The notes: generated by a model not told the origin, from the letters alone. DNA of 64,000 nt from Pseudomonas fluorescens (GCF_019212185.1 NZ_CP078138.1:5686501-5750500); one strand, 5' to 3'. Counted from the stretch's first letter, positions 17,135 through 27,000 are shown. Made by a program: numbers and translations.

Positions 17135-17344
17135 ATGGATCCTGCACTGTTCGAAGAGTGGATGATGACCGGCCTGGTCAGCATCCTGATCATTTTCATG
17201 GGTTTCATTGTCTGGGACCTGGCGAAGAAGTCCAAAGCCGGACGCTTCGGCTCGTTCATCCTGTTCTTCGTCCTGGGCCTGGGCGTGGCCGCCTTCATCA
17301 TCAAGAGCGTGGTGATCGGCCTGATCGAATCCGGCGCTTTATAA
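17135..17344 (+). CDS. DUF2788 small membrane protein
   Basis: The ATG at 17135 gives 69 residues and is preceded by GGAG seven bases upstream. The protein has two hydrophobic helices, roughly 14-30 and 42-62, joined by a short basic loop ([12 protein letters not shown]). This matches the DUF2788 family of small inner-membrane proteins. No function is known. Its stop overlaps the 3' end of the convergent pseudouridine synthase gene by a few bases. The upstream AsnC/Lrp gene ends 110 bp away, so they may have separate promoters. Confidence 0.82.
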   Translation: MDPALFEEWMMTGLVSILIIFMGFIVWDLAKKSKAGRFGSFILFFVLGLGVAAFIIKSVVIGLIESGAL

Positions 17345-17980
17345 GCGCGCCGGCACTTCCTTCCACTGGCCCTGATCGAGGCCGTCAATCGTCCAGTCAC
17401 CGATGCGCACGCGCACCAGGCGCAAGGTCGGCAACCCGACCGCCGCCGTCATGCGCCGCACCTGCCGATTGCGCCCTTCACGAATCACCAGCTCCAGCCA
17501 ATGGGTTGGCACACTTTTGCGAAAGCGCACCGGCGGATTGCGCGGCCACAGTTCAGGCTCATCCAACTGCCGCGCCTCGGCCGGCAGCGTCATGCCGTCA
17601 TTCAGCTCGACACCATCACGCAGACGCTGCAACTGCTCAGCCGTCGGCTCGCCCTCCACCTGTACCCAATAGGTTTTGGCCAGCTTGTGTTTGGGGTCAG
17701 AGATCCGCGCCTGCAACTGCCCGTCGTTAGTCAGCAACAGCAAGCCTTCGCTGTCGCGATCCAGCCGTCCGGCGGGATAGACCCCGGGCACGTCGATGAA
17801 ATCCTTGAGCGTCGAGCGGCCGTCGCCGTCACTGAACTGGGTCAGCACATCGAAGGGTTTGTTGAACAGGATCAGCTTCGGATCGACCGGCGGCGCCTTG
17901 GCGACACGACGCGCGGCGGCAGAAGGTTGTGCGGGTTTCGCACCAAGACGGCGGGAAACAGGACGAGGGGGACGGGACAT
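17339..17980 (-). CDS. rluE: 23S rRNA pseudouridine synthase, RluE-like (RsuA family)
   Basis: I prefer the ATG at 17980 (213 residues) to the GTG three codons upstream. After a basic tail, [15 protein letters not shown] starts the catalytic domain; [16 protein letters not shown] holds the catalytic Asp. [12 protein letters not shown] and [18 protein letters not shown] are standard RsuA-family motifs. The absence of an N-terminal S4 domain points to RluE, which modifies a single uridine of 23S rRNA (U2457 in E. coli). RluE/RluF/RsuA relatives are hard to separate by eye, but the length and missing S4 domain favour RluE. Confidence 0.88.
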   Translation of the reverse strand: MSRPPRPVSRRLGAKPAQPSAAARRVAKAPPVDPKLILFNKPFDVLTQFSDGDGRSTLKDFIDVPGVYPAGRLDRDSEGLLLLTNDGQLQARISDPKHKLAKTYWVQVEGEPTAEQLQRLRDGVELNDGMTLPAEARQLDEPELWPRNPPVRFRKSVPTHWLELVIREGRNRQVRRMTAAVGLPTLRLVRVRIGDWTIDGLDQGQWKEVPARL

Positions 17981-18051
17981 GGCACACACGGCATTTAACG
18001 GTCAGGGCTGACAATGCTAGTGCCCCGACCGCCAAATGACCACGACAACCG

Positions 18052-19515
18052 TTAGCGGAACGGCGGCTCGTCGAAGCTGCGCAGTTTGCGCGAGTGCAAC
18101 GAGTTGAGCTCGGTGCGCAGCAGATCCACAGCCGCGATACCGATCTTCAAGTGCTGGCTGACCGCGCGTTCATAGAAGGCGTTGGCCGAACCCGGCAGCT
18201 TGATTTCGCTGTGCAGAGGTTTGTCGGAGACGCACAGCAACGTGCCATAAGGCACCCGCAAACGGTAACCCTGGGCGGCGATGGTGCCGCTTTCCATGTC
18301 TACCGCCACGGCTCGCGACAGGTTGATCAGCGGCCGTTCCTGAGCCCAACGCAGCTCCCAATTACGGTCGTCGTAGGTCAGCACGGTGCCGGTGCGCAGG
18401 CGCTTCTTCAAGTCTTCGCCCTTCTCGCCGGTGACGTTGGCCGCCGCTTGTTGCAGCGCCAGTTGCACCTCGGCCAGGGCCGGGATCGGGATGTTCGGCG
18501 GCACCACCCGGTCGAGAATCCCGTCGCGGCGCATGTAGGCGTGGGCCAGTACATAGTCGCCGATGGTCTGCGACTGACGCAGGCCGCCGCAGTGACCGAT
18601 CATCAGCCAGCAATGGGGACGCAGCACCGCCAGGTGGTCGGTGATGTTTTTTGCGTTGGACGGGCCGACGCCAATGTTGACCAAGGTCACACCGTGACCG
18701 TCGGATGCCAGCAGGTGATAGGCCGGCATCTGGTAGCGGTGCCAGACCACGCCGGCGGCAATCGCCGAGGCTTCGCCGTGATCCATGCTCTTTTCAATGA
18801 TCACGTTGCCCGGCAAGACCATGCGCACAAAGCGCGGGTCATTACGCAGTTGTTCCAGGCCATGGACGATAAACTGGTCGACATAACGGTGATAGTTGGT
18901 CAACAGGATCCACGGCTGCACATGGCGCCAGTCGCTGCCGGTGTAGTGCACCAGGCGGCGCAGGGAAAAGTCCACACGCGCCGCATCGAACAACGCCAGT
19001 GGCAGCGGATCAGTGTTTTCCCAGTCGTACAGGCCATCGGCAATGCCGTCGGTGGCCGCCGACAGGTCGGTACTCGGGAACACCCGCGCGAGCACCGCCG
19101 CCGTCACGCCGGAGCCGGCCAGTTCATCGCCCTGCTCGACCACATACGGGTAGGGAATGTTCTGCTCGCTGACACCCACTTCCACGGTTACGGTGAAGTC
19201 GTGCATTAGCGGAACCAGTTGCTCCAGCAGGTACTTACGGAAAGCCGCCGGATGAGTGACGGTGACGCTGTAGGTGCCGGGCAGTTGCACCTTGGCATAA
19301 GCACGGGTGGTCTGTGGGACTTCACCCTGGCACAGGTAAGTCAGGCGCAGTTCAGGGTAGCGGAACATCGCACGCTGTTCGGCATCAGGTTCGATACGGT
19401 CTTTCAGATAACGCTTGAGCGCCTGGCTCAGCGCGGTGGTGGCCCGCTCATGTAGAGCGGCAAGCCGGTCCACAGCTTGTTCAGCGGTTTGAACGACAAC
19501 AAAGGCTTCGGTCAC
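18052..19515 (-). CDS. amn: AMP nucleosidase
   Basis: This 487-residue protein is the size of E. coli Amn. The enzyme splits AMP into adenine and ribose 5-phosphate and so tunes adenylate levels. The N-terminal domain is specific to AMP nucleosidases. The C-terminal half is a nucleoside-phosphorylase-type domain with GVGPSNAKNITDHLAVLRP, MIGHCGGLR and VDMESGTIAAQG, the last supplying the ribose- and base-binding Met and Glu. Translation starts at GTG 19515, with AGGAAG upstream. It lies 106 bp downstream of the AidB-like gene on the same strand. Confidence 0.95.
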   Translation of the reverse strand: MTEAFVVVQTAEQAVDRLAALHERATTALSQALKRYLKDRIEPDAEQRAMFRYPELRLTYLCQGEVPQTTRAYAKVQLPGTYSVTVTHPAAFRKYLLEQLVPLMHDFTVTVEVGVSEQNIPYPYVVEQGDELAGSGVTAAVLARVFPSTDLSAATDGIADGLYDWENTDPLPLALFDAARVDFSLRRLVHYTGSDWRHVQPWILLTNYHRYVDQFIVHGLEQLRNDPRFVRMVLPGNVIIEKSMDHGEASAIAAGVVWHRYQMPAYHLLASDGHGVTLVNIGVGPSNAKNITDHLAVLRPHCWLMIGHCGGLRQSQTIGDYVLAHAYMRRDGILDRVVPPNIPIPALAEVQLALQQAAANVTGEKGEDLKKRLRTGTVLTYDDRNWELRWAQERPLINLSRAVAVDMESGTIAAQGYRLRVPYGTLLCVSDKPLHSEIKLPGSANAFYERAVSQHLKIGIAAVDLLRTELNSLHSRKLRSFDEPPFR

Positions 19516-19621
19516 GATCAGCTTCCTGTGTTCTGACTTGCAGGCCTTTATCTTGCCTGCAACAGGACGTCACGGAAACAGTGGCAACCGAGCAATGCTG
19601 CAATATCTTCGGTCACAGCAA

Positions 19622-21271
19622 TCAAAACCCCTGCACAGCCGAGCGCGCAACAATGGCTTCGACATCCAGTCCACGGGGCAACGCCCCATAGACTCGGCCG
19701 GCGCTGCCCAACCGACTGGCAATAAACCCATCGCTGACACTGGCATTACCCGCCTCAAGCAACAATTTGGCCTGCAGGCCCAAGGCAATGTCTTCGGTCA
19801 GTTGCCGGGCGCGGTACTGGATATCGCTGGTGTCCTTGAACGCGGCGTGCAGTTGGTTGAGGTGGGCCGCCAGGCGCTTGTCGCCATGCCCGTCCCCCAA
19901 CTCACTGAACAAGGCATCGAGCACACCCGGTTCTTTCGACAGGGCGCGCAATACATCCAGGCACTGCACGTTGCCCGAACCTTCCCAGGTCGAATTCACC
20001 GGGGCCTCGCGATAGAGGCGCGGCAGAATGCTGTCCTCGACATAACCGGCACCGCCCATGCACTCGGCGGCCTCATTGATCATGGCCGGCGCACGTTTGC
20101 AGATCCAGTACTTGCCCACCGCCGTCACCAGTCGCGCGAACTTGCCTTCCTGGCCGTCATCCAGATGGTCCAGCGCCCGCCCCATGCGCAGGCTCAGCGC
20201 CAGCGCGGCTTCGCTTTCAAGGGCCAGGTCGGCCAGTACGTTTTGCATCAAGGGCTGCTCGCTAAGCAGCTTGCCGCCGACCCGGCGATGGGCGCAGTGA
20301 TGGCTGGCCTGGGTCAAGGCCTGGCGCATCAGCGCACTGGAGCCGACCATGCAATCGAAGCGGGTCATGGCCACCATTTCGATAATGGTCGGCACGCCAC
20401 GCCCTTCCTCGCCGACCATCCACGCCAGGGCGCCACGGAATTCGACTTCACTCGAGGCATTGGAGCAATTGCCCAGCTTGTTCTTCAGACGCTGGATGTA
20501 GAACTGGTTGCGGCTGTCATCCGGACGGTGGCGTGGCAGCAGGAAACAAGTCAGCCCCTTGTCGGTTTGCGCCAGCGTCAGGAAGGCGTCGCACATCGGC
20601 GCCGAACAGAACCATTTGTGACCCACCAGCTCATAGGCCTGGCCCGGCCCTGCGGCGCCGATCGGGTAGGCCTTGGTGGTGTTCGCGCGCACGTCAGTGC
20701 CGCCCTGTTTCTCGGTCATCGCCATGCCAATGGTGACGCCCGCCTTGTGCGCCATGCCGACGTTACGCGGATCGTACTCAGTCGCCAGGACTTTCGGCAG
20801 CCACTGCCGGGCGATGTCCGATTGCAGGCGCAAGGCGGGCACGCTGGCGAAGGTCATAGTCAGCGGACAGCCGCTGCCAGCTTCGGCCTGGCTGTGCAGG
20901 TAGGTCATGGAGGCGCGAGCGACATGGGCGCCGGCTTGCGGATCGGTCCAGGGCAAGGAGCTCAGGCCATGTTCGATGGCGGTGCGCATCAGTTCATGGT
21001 AGGCCGGATGAAACTCCACCAGATCGACACGATGACCGTAGCGATCATGACTGGAAAACACCGGCTTGTTCTGATTAGCCAGGAACCCCGCCGCCATCAA
21101 CGGCCCACCGGCCAAAGCGCCATAGGCATCGATTCGCGCCTCGGCCCAACCGGCCCCGTAGCGTCGCGACCACTCTTGCAGCGGCAGGTCGATGCGATAG
21201 AGGTTGGCGCCGTCCAGAGACGGTGGCTGGTTGGTGACTTCGTGGGTTTCGGCGAACTGATGCAGGTTCAT
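19622..21271 (-). CDS. aidB: AidB-like acyl-CoA dehydrogenase
   Basis: The 549 residues fit AidB (541 in E. coli) better than ordinary acyl-CoA dehydrogenases of about 380. It starts with THEVTNQPPSLDGANLY, the AidB N-terminus. AMTEKQGGTDVRANTTKA and WFCSAPMCDAFLTLAQT are the FAD-binding strands. RFDCMVGSSALMRQAL and CMGGAGYVEDSILPRLYREAPV complete the fold. E. coli AidB binds DNA and is induced by alkylation stress, with only weak isovaleryl-CoA dehydrogenase activity. Whether this homologue protects DNA or oxidises an acyl-CoA is open. The flanking amn and ladS order matches other pseudomonads as I recall it. Confidence 0.88.
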   Translation of the reverse strand: MNLHQFAETHEVTNQPPSLDGANLYRIDLPLQEWSRRYGAGWAEARIDAYGALAGGPLMAAGFLANQNKPVFSSHDRYGHRVDLVEFHPAYHELMRTAIEHGLSSLPWTDPQAGAHVARASMTYLHSQAEAGSGCPLTMTFASVPALRLQSDIARQWLPKVLATEYDPRNVGMAHKAGVTIGMAMTEKQGGTDVRANTTKAYPIGAAGPGQAYELVGHKWFCSAPMCDAFLTLAQTDKGLTCFLLPRHRPDDSRNQFYIQRLKNKLGNCSNASSEVEFRGALAWMVGEEGRGVPTIIEMVAMTRFDCMVGSSALMRQALTQASHHCAHRRVGGKLLSEQPLMQNVLADLALESEAALALSLRMGRALDHLDDGQEGKFARLVTAVGKYWICKRAPAMINEAAECMGGAGYVEDSILPRLYREAPVNSTWEGSGNVQCLDVLRALSKEPGVLDALFSELGDGHGDKRLAAHLNQLHAAFKDTSDIQYRARQLTEDIALGLQAKLLLEAGNASVSDGFIASRLGSAGRVYGALPRGLDVEAIVARSAVQGF

Positions 21272-21344
21272 GGCGGGCCTCCTTGGGTCAGCTGAGATCC
21301 CCAGTTAAGCACCACCCCGCCAGCCGACAAAGTGGCATATCGGC

Positions 21345-23714
21345 CTAAATGCCGGCGCTTTCACCTTGTTTCACGCACAGTACATGACGACAAAGTGCCG
21401 CCTGCAGCTCCTCGAACTTAACCGGCTTCGACAGGAAATCGGTCCACTCCACGTCGATATCAACGCCGCTCAATGCAGGGATCGCAGCCAGAACCGGCAA
21501 GCCGGCGTAACCCGGCAGCGCGCGCATTTGTCCGGCGAGGAAGGGTAATGGGCTGTCGAGCAGCACGGCGTCGAACGACTCCCGGCGCAGACACTCCAGC
21601 GCGGCAGGCCCGGTGTCGACACTGCGAACCCGGTATCCAAGCTTGAGCAGCATCCCGCGCACGACCAACTGATTGATACTGTTGTCATCCACCAACATCA
21701 CCAGGCAATCCTGGGGTGCGCGCAGACTCACCGAATCGGCAGATTGCCGCGCACTGCCCGCAACGGGCGGCGCGCTCATTACATCGAATTCAACATCCAG
21801 CTGAAAGCGACTGCCCCGCCCCGGTTCGGAGCGATGGGTGAGGCGCCCGCCAATCAATTCGACCAGTTGTCGACAGATCGCCAACCCCACACCCAGCCCA
21901 CCATATTCACGAGTCATCGAGCCATCGAGCTGGAAGAAACGCTGGTACATGGTGGCCTCGCCCAGATCGGTGAAGCCGATGCCGGTATCAATCACGGCGA
22001 AGGACAGCACCTGCCGCCCCTCTTCACCCGGCTTGCCACTGACGCGCAGCGCCAAGCCGCCAACATGGGTGAACTTGATCGAGTTATCCAACAGGCATTC
22101 CAGGCACTGCACCAGCTTGGCACTGTCGCCAAACAGCCGATCCGGCAGGCCCTGCGCCACTTCCACCTTGAAATCCAGGGTCTTGGCTGCGGCATTGGCG
22201 GCGAACTGCTGCTGCAAGGTGTCGACCACCGAGCGCAGGCTGAACGGCTCGGGATAGACCTTGAGGCGACCCGCCTGCAGTTCGGTCAGGGTCAGGATAC
22301 CGTTGACCATGCGCATCATGTCCCGCGCGGAGCCGGCTGCGGTCTGCTGATATTGCTCCAGCTCCGGGTCCAGCTCGACGGTCTGCATCAGTTCCAACGA
22401 GCCGATCACCCCATTCATCGGCGTGCGTAACTCATGGGTCAGGGTCGCGAGGAATTCATCCTTGAGCTGGTTACTGTGGGCCAGTTGCTGGTTCAACACC
22501 TCCAGCTTCTGGCCAGCATCGAGCAGGGTCTGCGCCTGTTGCTCACGCATGGTGTTAATCCGGTCAGCGAGGGCCAGCGACAACAGCGCAACCTCAATGG
22601 CCGAGCCGATCTGGCTGGCGTACATGGTCAGGAACACGTTCGGCAGGTAGCCCAGCACCATCAACGTATTGACGATGCCGCCGAGCAAAAACGCCGACCA
22701 GGCAATGATGAAATAGCGTGCCACCCGCAGGCCACGCCACCAGGCGAAAATCCCCGCCGCGAAAATCACCACGGTGAAAATCAGCGCCAACGCGGTAGCC
22801 AGACGCAGGGCCAGCGCATAGCTGGTCATCAAGGACAGGCCAACGACGACCGCACTGAAGGTCACGAGGGTCAGTAACAGGCGATCAAGCCAACGACTGT
22901 GATTGGAGGTTTGCAGGAAACTACGGGCGAACTGGCTGCCAAAAAGCGCCGCGCAGCCGATGAAAAACGGCGTCGCGGCATTGGCCCACCAAGGGTTGTT
23001 TGGCCAGAAATACTCCACTGCGGCGCCATTGACCGACAACTGGTAAAGACCAAAGGAGGCGATATAGAAGATGTAATAGAGGTAACTGGTGTCCCGCACG
23101 CTCAAGTAGATAAACAGGTTGTAGACCAGCATTCCGAGCAGTACACCGTAGATCAGGCCAAGCACGTAGAGGCGCACGGGCTGGTCTTCCAGGTAAGCGG
23201 TACTCGACCACAGCGACAACGGCGCCTGGATCGAGCCCTGGCTTTGCAGGCGCAAATAAACGGTTTTCTGATCGTTCGGAGCGAAAGGCAGGTCGAACAA
23301 GTAATTGTTCTGGCGAATTTCCCGACTGGCGAAGGGCAAGGCATCGCCGGTGCGCCGCTGCAATTGGTAATGACCGGCGGCGTCAGGCAGGTACAGGTCG
23401 ATACGATCCAGCGGTGGGTAGGCCAGCTCCAGCAGCCAGGTGCGCCGGACTTCGGGATTGGTCGGGCGATAGTGCAGGTCGACCTTCAACCAGAACGCCG
23501 AACGCGAATACCCGGCGTTCAAGGTGGCTTTGTTGTGAGGTTTGAATTGTCCGGCCGCTGCGTAGCCCAGTACGTCATCGATACTCGCTGTGCCGGCGAC
23601 GTCTTCGTACACCTGCATGATGCGACCCAATGGCAGGGTTTGGGTCAGTTCATCAAAATCCGCTGCGGTCGCCAGAAGGGGCAAGCTCAGCAGCAACATC
23701 AGCAAATAGCGCAT
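21345..23714 (-). CDS. ladS: hybrid sensor histidine kinase LadS
   Basis: The protein has 789 residues. A signal peptide (1-18) precedes a periplasmic 7TMR-DISMED2 domain (about 25-175), then a seven-helix 7TMR-DISM region (about 182-385). HisKA carries the phospho-acceptor His427 in ATLTHELRTPMNG; HATPase_c has Asn544 (LLDNSIKF) and DTGIGF at 576-581. A C-terminal receiver has DD 676-677, Asp720 and Lys763. This matches P. aeruginosa LadS, which promotes biofilm and represses acute virulence by passing phosphate to GacS and so raising the Rsm small RNAs; calcium is its known signal there. Position between the aidB-like gene and thiD also fits. The receiver is somewhat degenerate (see findings). 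Confidence 0.88.
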   Translation of the reverse strand: MRYLLMLLLSLPLLATAADFDELTQTLPLGRIMQVYEDVAGTASIDDVLGYAAAGQFKPHNKATLNAGYSRSAFWLKVDLHYRPTNPEVRRTWLLELAYPPLDRIDLYLPDAAGHYQLQRRTGDALPFASREIRQNNYLFDLPFAPNDQKTVYLRLQSQGSIQAPLSLWSSTAYLEDQPVRLYVLGLIYGVLLGMLVYNLFIYLSVRDTSYLYYIFYIASFGLYQLSVNGAAVEYFWPNNPWWANAATPFFIGCAALFGSQFARSFLQTSNHSRWLDRLLLTLVTFSAVVVGLSLMTSYALALRLATALALIFTVVIFAAGIFAWWRGLRVARYFIIAWSAFLLGGIVNTLMVLGYLPNVFLTMYASQIGSAIEVALLSLALADRINTMREQQAQTLLDAGQKLEVLNQQLAHSNQLKDEFLATLTHELRTPMNGVIGSLELMQTVELDPELEQYQQTAAGSARDMMRMVNGILTLTELQAGRLKVYPEPFSLRSVVDTLQQQFAANAAAKTLDFKVEVAQGLPDRLFGDSAKLVQCLECLLDNSIKFTHVGGLALRVSGKPGEEGRQVLSFAVIDTGIGFTDLGEATMYQRFFQLDGSMTREYGGLGVGLAICRQLVELIGGRLTHRSEPGRGSRFQLDVEFDVMSAPPVAGSARQSADSVSLRAPQDCLVMLVDDNSINQLVVRGMLLKLGYRVRSVDTGPAALECLRRESFDAVLLDSPLPFLAGQMRALPGYAGLPVLAAIPALSGVDIDVEWTDFLSKPVKFEELQAALCRHVLCVKQGESAGI

Positions 23715-24037
23715 AAAGCCCCAGCATGGCCTGTCCGGTGCGTCAGGAAGCCCCCCATTTCCTTTTGAGCAGACGTCGACCCGGTAAACCTGTTATTGGT
23801 TTGGATCCACTCTAGCATAGCCGTTGGTGGCGTTTGAACACCATTGAAATTTTTAGTTTGAAGGCTCTAGGACGGGCATTTCAGACCTATACAACGCCAC
23901 AAAGCTGTAGAAGCAGTCAGATTATGACAACCATCCAACACCCCCGAAGACAGTCGAAGATCGGTCTTGTATACAAAACCACTGCCAACGCTGGACGACG
24001 CACCGATAAAACAGGTTTGGTGGTAAGCTCGCGCACC
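23715..24037. promoter_or_regulatory. 323-bp divergent region between ladS and thiD
   Basis: This gene-free stretch must carry the leftward ladS promoter and the rightward thiD promoter. It is AT-richer than its flanks. Two marks stand out: the palindrome TTGTATACAA at 23967-23976, and the 15-mer TAGCATAGCCGTTGG at 23813-23827 that recurs at 27957-27971. I looked for a thi-box (TPP riboswitch) before thiD and see none. Confidence 0.6.
23967..23976. promoter_or_regulatory. perfect 10-bp palindrome TTGTATACAA
   Basis: The palindrome lies 61 bp upstream of the thiD start, in a position suited to operator function. TTGTATACAA-like sites are typical of GntR-family (FadR/FCD subgroup) repressors. 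The regulator is not in this window, so the assignment is an inference from the motif alone. Confidence 0.4.
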
Positions 24038-24835
24038 ATGAATATCTACAGCTCTCGCCCCGTTGTCCTCTGTCTCTCCGGCCACGACCCAAGTGGTGGC
24101 GCCGGCTTGCAGGCAGATATCGAAGCCCTGCTCGCTCAGGGTTGTCATGCGGCCCCGGCCGTCACCGCCCTGACTGTGCAAGACACCGTCAATGTCAGTG
24201 ACTTCCGCGTCCTCGATCGTGAGTGGGTCCTGGCGCAAGCCAACGCCGTGCTCAACGATTCGCAGGTCGCGGCGGTCAAGCTGGGCATGCTCGGTTCTCT
24301 GGAAATGGTCGACACCGTGGTCGAGCTGCTCCAGGCGCACCCGCACCTGCCGATGGTCTGCGACCCGGTGCTGCGCGCCGGTGGTGGCGGACGCCTGGGC
24401 AAGGACGAGGTCGGCTACGCCATGCGCGAGCGCCTTCTGCCATTGGCGATCATCGCCACCCCTAACCTTCCTGAAGCGCGCATCCTCGCCGAACTGCCCG
24501 AAGGCACGGCTGACCAATGCGCAGAAAAACTGCTGCCGTTCGTCAAACACCTGCTGATCACGGGTGGTCACGGTGACGAACACGAAGTCCATAATCGCCT
24601 TTACAGCCGCGACGGTCATCACGAAACCTTTACCTGCCAGCGCCTGCCGGGCAGCTACCACGGTTCCGGATGCACCCTGGCCAGCGCCCTCGCCGGTCGC
24701 CTGGCCCAGGGTGAACATTTGGCCAGCGCCGTGCGGTCGGCACTCGACTACACCTGGCGAACCCTGCGGGACGCCGAGCAGTTGGGTCGGGGCCAGTTCG
24801 TGCCACGCCGTCTGCCGCTGGATTTTTGCTCGTAA
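24038..24835 (+). CDS. thiD: hydroxymethylpyrimidine / phosphomethylpyrimidine kinase
   Basis: The ATG at 24038 gives 265 residues beginning MNIYSSRPVVLCLSGHDPSG; the frame extends upstream, but the ribokinase-fold signature SGHDPSGGAGLQADIEAL must be N-terminal. GSGCTLASALAGRLA near residue 210 is the ATP/anion-hole motif containing the catalytic base region. ThiD phosphorylates HMP to HMP-P and HMP-PP, giving the pyrimidine half of thiamine pyrophosphate. It is followed 18 bp later by thiE and then by hemL, clearly one operon. No TPP riboswitch is visible upstream. Confidence 0.95.
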   Translation: MNIYSSRPVVLCLSGHDPSGGAGLQADIEALLAQGCHAAPAVTALTVQDTVNVSDFRVLDREWVLAQANAVLNDSQVAAVKLGMLGSLEMVDTVVELLQAHPHLPMVCDPVLRAGGGGRLGKDEVGYAMRERLLPLAIIATPNLPEARILAELPEGTADQCAEKLLPFVKHLLITGGHGDEHEVHNRLYSRDGHHETFTCQRLPGSYHGSGCTLASALAGRLAQGEHLASAVRSALDYTWRTLRDAEQLGRGQFVPRRLPLDFCS

Positions 24836-24853
24836 CACCATGAGGCTTGCCCG

Positions 24854-25477
24854 ATGAAACTACGTGGTCTGTACGCCATTACCGACAGTCAGTTACTGGC
24901 CGGCAAGTTCCTGCCTTATGTGGAGGCGGCGCTGGAAGGCGGCGTCACCCTGCTGCAGTACCGTGACAAAAGCGATGACGCATCCAAGCGCCTGCGCGAG
25001 GCCGAGGCACTGCACGACCTGTGCGTACGCTACAAGACCCAACTGATCATCAACGATGACGCCGAACTGGCGGCGCGCCTCGGCGTCGGCGTCCATTTGG
25101 GTCAAACCGACGGCCCATTGACCCCGGCCCGCTCACTGCTGGGACGCCAGGCCATCATCGGTTCGACCTGCCACGCGCAGCTCGAATTGGCCGAACAGGC
25201 GGCAAAAGAAGGCGCCAGCTACGTCGCCTTTGGCCGTTTCTTCAACTCTACGACCAAGCCCGGCGCGCCAACCTGCAGCCTCGAGTTGCTTAAGCAGGCC
25301 CGCAGCGTCCTGCACCTGCCGATCTGCGCGATCGGCGGCATCACCCTGGACAACGCCCCCCCGCTGGTGGCCCATGGGGTCGACCTGCTGGCGGTGGTCC
25401 ACGGCCTGTTCGGTGCCGAGAACATCGGTGAAGTCACCCGTCGCGCCCGCGCCTTCAATAAATTGTTCACTTCCTGA
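24854..25477 (+). CDS. thiE: thiamine-phosphate synthase
   Basis: This 207-residue TIM-barrel enzyme joins HMP-PP (the ThiD product) to the thiazole phosphate, forming thiamine phosphate. LYAITDSQ at the start, LLQYRDKS (pyrophosphate contact), [21 protein letters not shown] and the late [18 protein letters not shown] phosphate-binding loop are all present. It sits between thiD and hemL, with 18 bp before it and 17 bp after it. The start ATG at 24854 is the only one that keeps the first strand. Confidence 0.95.
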   Translation: MKLRGLYAITDSQLLAGKFLPYVEAALEGGVTLLQYRDKSDDASKRLREAEALHDLCVRYKTQLIINDDAELAARLGVGVHLGQTDGPLTPARSLLGRQAIIGSTCHAQLELAEQAAKEGASYVAFGRFFNSTTKPGAPTCSLELLKQARSVLHLPICAIGGITLDNAPPLVAHGVDLLAVVHGLFGAENIGEVTRRARAFNKLFTS

Positions 25478-25494
25478 TTTCCGAGAGCCCAATC

Positions 25495-26778
25495 ATGTCG
25501 CGTTCCGAAACCCTGTTTGCCAACGCCCAGAAGCACATTCCCGGAGGCGTCAACTCGCCCGTTCGTGCGTTCAAGAGCGTGGGCGGCACACCGCTGTTCT
25601 TCAAGCATGCCGAAGGCGCCTACGTTACTGACGAAGACGACAAGCGCTATGTCGATTACGTCGGCTCCTGGGGCCCGATGATTCTCGGCCACAGCCACCC
25701 GGATGTGCTGGATGCCGTGCGCAAACAACTGGAACACGGCCTGTCCTACGGTGCGCCGACCGCGATGGAAACCGAGATGGCCGATCTGGTCTGCTCAATC
25801 GTACCGTCCATGGAAATGGTGCGCATGGTCAGCTCCGGCACCGAGGCCACCATGAGCGCCATTCGCCTGGCCCGTGGCTTCACCGGTCGCGACAGCATCA
25901 TCAAGTTCGAAGGCTGCTACCACGGTCACTCCGACAGCCTGCTGGTCAAGGCCGGCTCGGGCCTGTTGACCCAGGGCGTACCGAGCTCTGCCGGTGTACC
26001 TGCAGATTTCGCCAAACACACCCTGACCCTGCCGTTCAACGACATCGCCGCCGTGGAAAAAATGCTCGGTGAAGTGGGCGCTGACGTTGCCTGCATCATC
26101 GTTGAGCCGGTCGCCGGCAACATGAACTGCGTGCCGCCAGCCCCGGGCTTCCTCGAAGGCTTGCGCAGCCTGTGCGACAAGCACGGCGTGGTGCTGATTT
26201 TCGACGAAGTGATGACCGGTTTCCGCGTCGCCCTCGGTGGCGCCCAGGCGCACTACGGCGTAACGCCGGACCTGAGCACCTTCGGCAAGATCATCGGCGG
26301 CGGCATGCCGGTGGGCTGCTTCGGTGGCAAGCGCGAAATCATGTCGCACATCGCGCCGCTGGGCCCGGTCTACCAGGCGGGCACGCTGTCGGGCAACCCG
26401 CTGGCCATGGCCGCCGGCCTGACCACCCTGCGCCTGATCAGCCGCCCAGGCTTCCACGCCGAACTCAGCGACTACACCAGCCGCCTGCTCGACGGCCTGC
26501 AACAACGTGCCGATGCCGCCGGCATCCCGTTCGTCACCACCCAGGCGGGCGGCATGTTCGGCCTGTATTTCAGCGGCGCCGACGACATCGTGACCTTCGA
26601 TGACGTAATGGCCAGCGATGCCAATCTGTTCAAGCGCTTCTTTCACCTGATGCTTGAAGGGGGTGTGTACCTGGCACCGAGCGCCTTCGAAGCAGGCTTC
26701 ACCTCGATCGCCCACGGCGAAGCCGAGTTGCAACTGACCCTGGACGCTGCCGAGCGCGCCTTCGCCGCATTGAAGTAA
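25495..26778 (+). CDS. hemL: glutamate-1-semialdehyde 2,1-aminomutase
   Basis: At 427 residues this is a standard HemL, a PLP enzyme that turns glutamate-1-semialdehyde into 5-aminolevulinate, the C5-route precursor of haem. The PLP lysine is Lys265 in [14 protein letters not shown]; the [15 protein letters not shown] (phosphate site) and [10 protein letters not shown] (Asp to the PLP nitrogen) motifs are intact. It is the last gene of thiD-thiE-hemL and is followed by a hairpin that probably terminates transcription. Linkage of thiamine and haem genes here is conserved in pseudomonads as I recall it. Confidence 0.96.
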   Translation: MSRSETLFANAQKHIPGGVNSPVRAFKSVGGTPLFFKHAEGAYVTDEDDKRYVDYVGSWGPMILGHSHPDVLDAVRKQLEHGLSYGAPTAMETEMADLVCSIVPSMEMVRMVSSGTEATMSAIRLARGFTGRDSIIKFEGCYHGHSDSLLVKAGSGLLTQGVPSSAGVPADFAKHTLTLPFNDIAAVEKMLGEVGADVACIIVEPVAGNMNCVPPAPGFLEGLRSLCDKHGVVLIFDEVMTGFRVALGGAQAHYGVTPDLSTFGKIIGGGMPVGCFGGKREIMSHIAPLGPVYQAGTLSGNPLAMAAGLTTLRLISRPGFHAELSDYTSRLLDGLQQRADAAGIPFVTTQAGGMFGLYFSGADDIVTFDDVMASDANLFKRFFHLMLEGGVYLAPSAFEAGFTSIAHGEAELQLTLDAAERAFAALK

Positions 26779-26786
26779 GCAAGACC

Positions 26787-26814
26787 GCTGACGTCGACCA
26801 TTGTCGGCGTCAGC
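26787..26814 (+). terminator. probable terminator hairpin after hemL
   Basis: The 12-bp stem GCTGACGTCGAC at 26787-26798 pairs with GTCGGCGTCAGC at 26803-26814 through one G-U pair around a CATT loop. It begins 9 bp after the hemL stop. The run that follows (CTTCGCTTACATT) is only moderately T-rich, so Rho may help. Confidence 0.6.
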
Positions 26815-26912
26815 CTTCGCTTACATTGCGCACTTTTAGCCGCACCGACTACCCAAGAGCCCACAAAAGCGCTAGATATAGTTCCCGCGCAGCAGAAAAA
26901 CGAGTAAAGACT

Positions 26913-26942
26913 TTGTAAGGAAGGTCCTGCTTATTTCATAAT
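26913..26942 (+). promoter_or_regulatory. sigma-70-type promoter for the Sel1-repeat gene
   Basis: TTGTAA at 26913-26918 and CATAAT at 26937-26942 are 18 bp apart, each with at most two departures from consensus. Predicted start of transcription is near 26949, giving a leader of about 50 bases before the ATG at 27001. Confidence 0.5.
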
Positions 26943-27000
26943 GCGCGCTTATTGGATCCCTCGCTGGGTCCGCGCGCCCTTCAGAGGTAAGTCGATTCCC

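Noticed and set aside
19538..21295. A 585-codon plus-strand frame opposite the AidB-like gene
   Set aside because: No known domain; the opposite strand encodes a complete acyl-CoA dehydrogenase.
23830..24037. A TPP riboswitch upstream of thiD
   Set aside because: I searched by eye for the CTGAGA and ACCTGA-type conserved blocks and found neither in a suitable arrangement.
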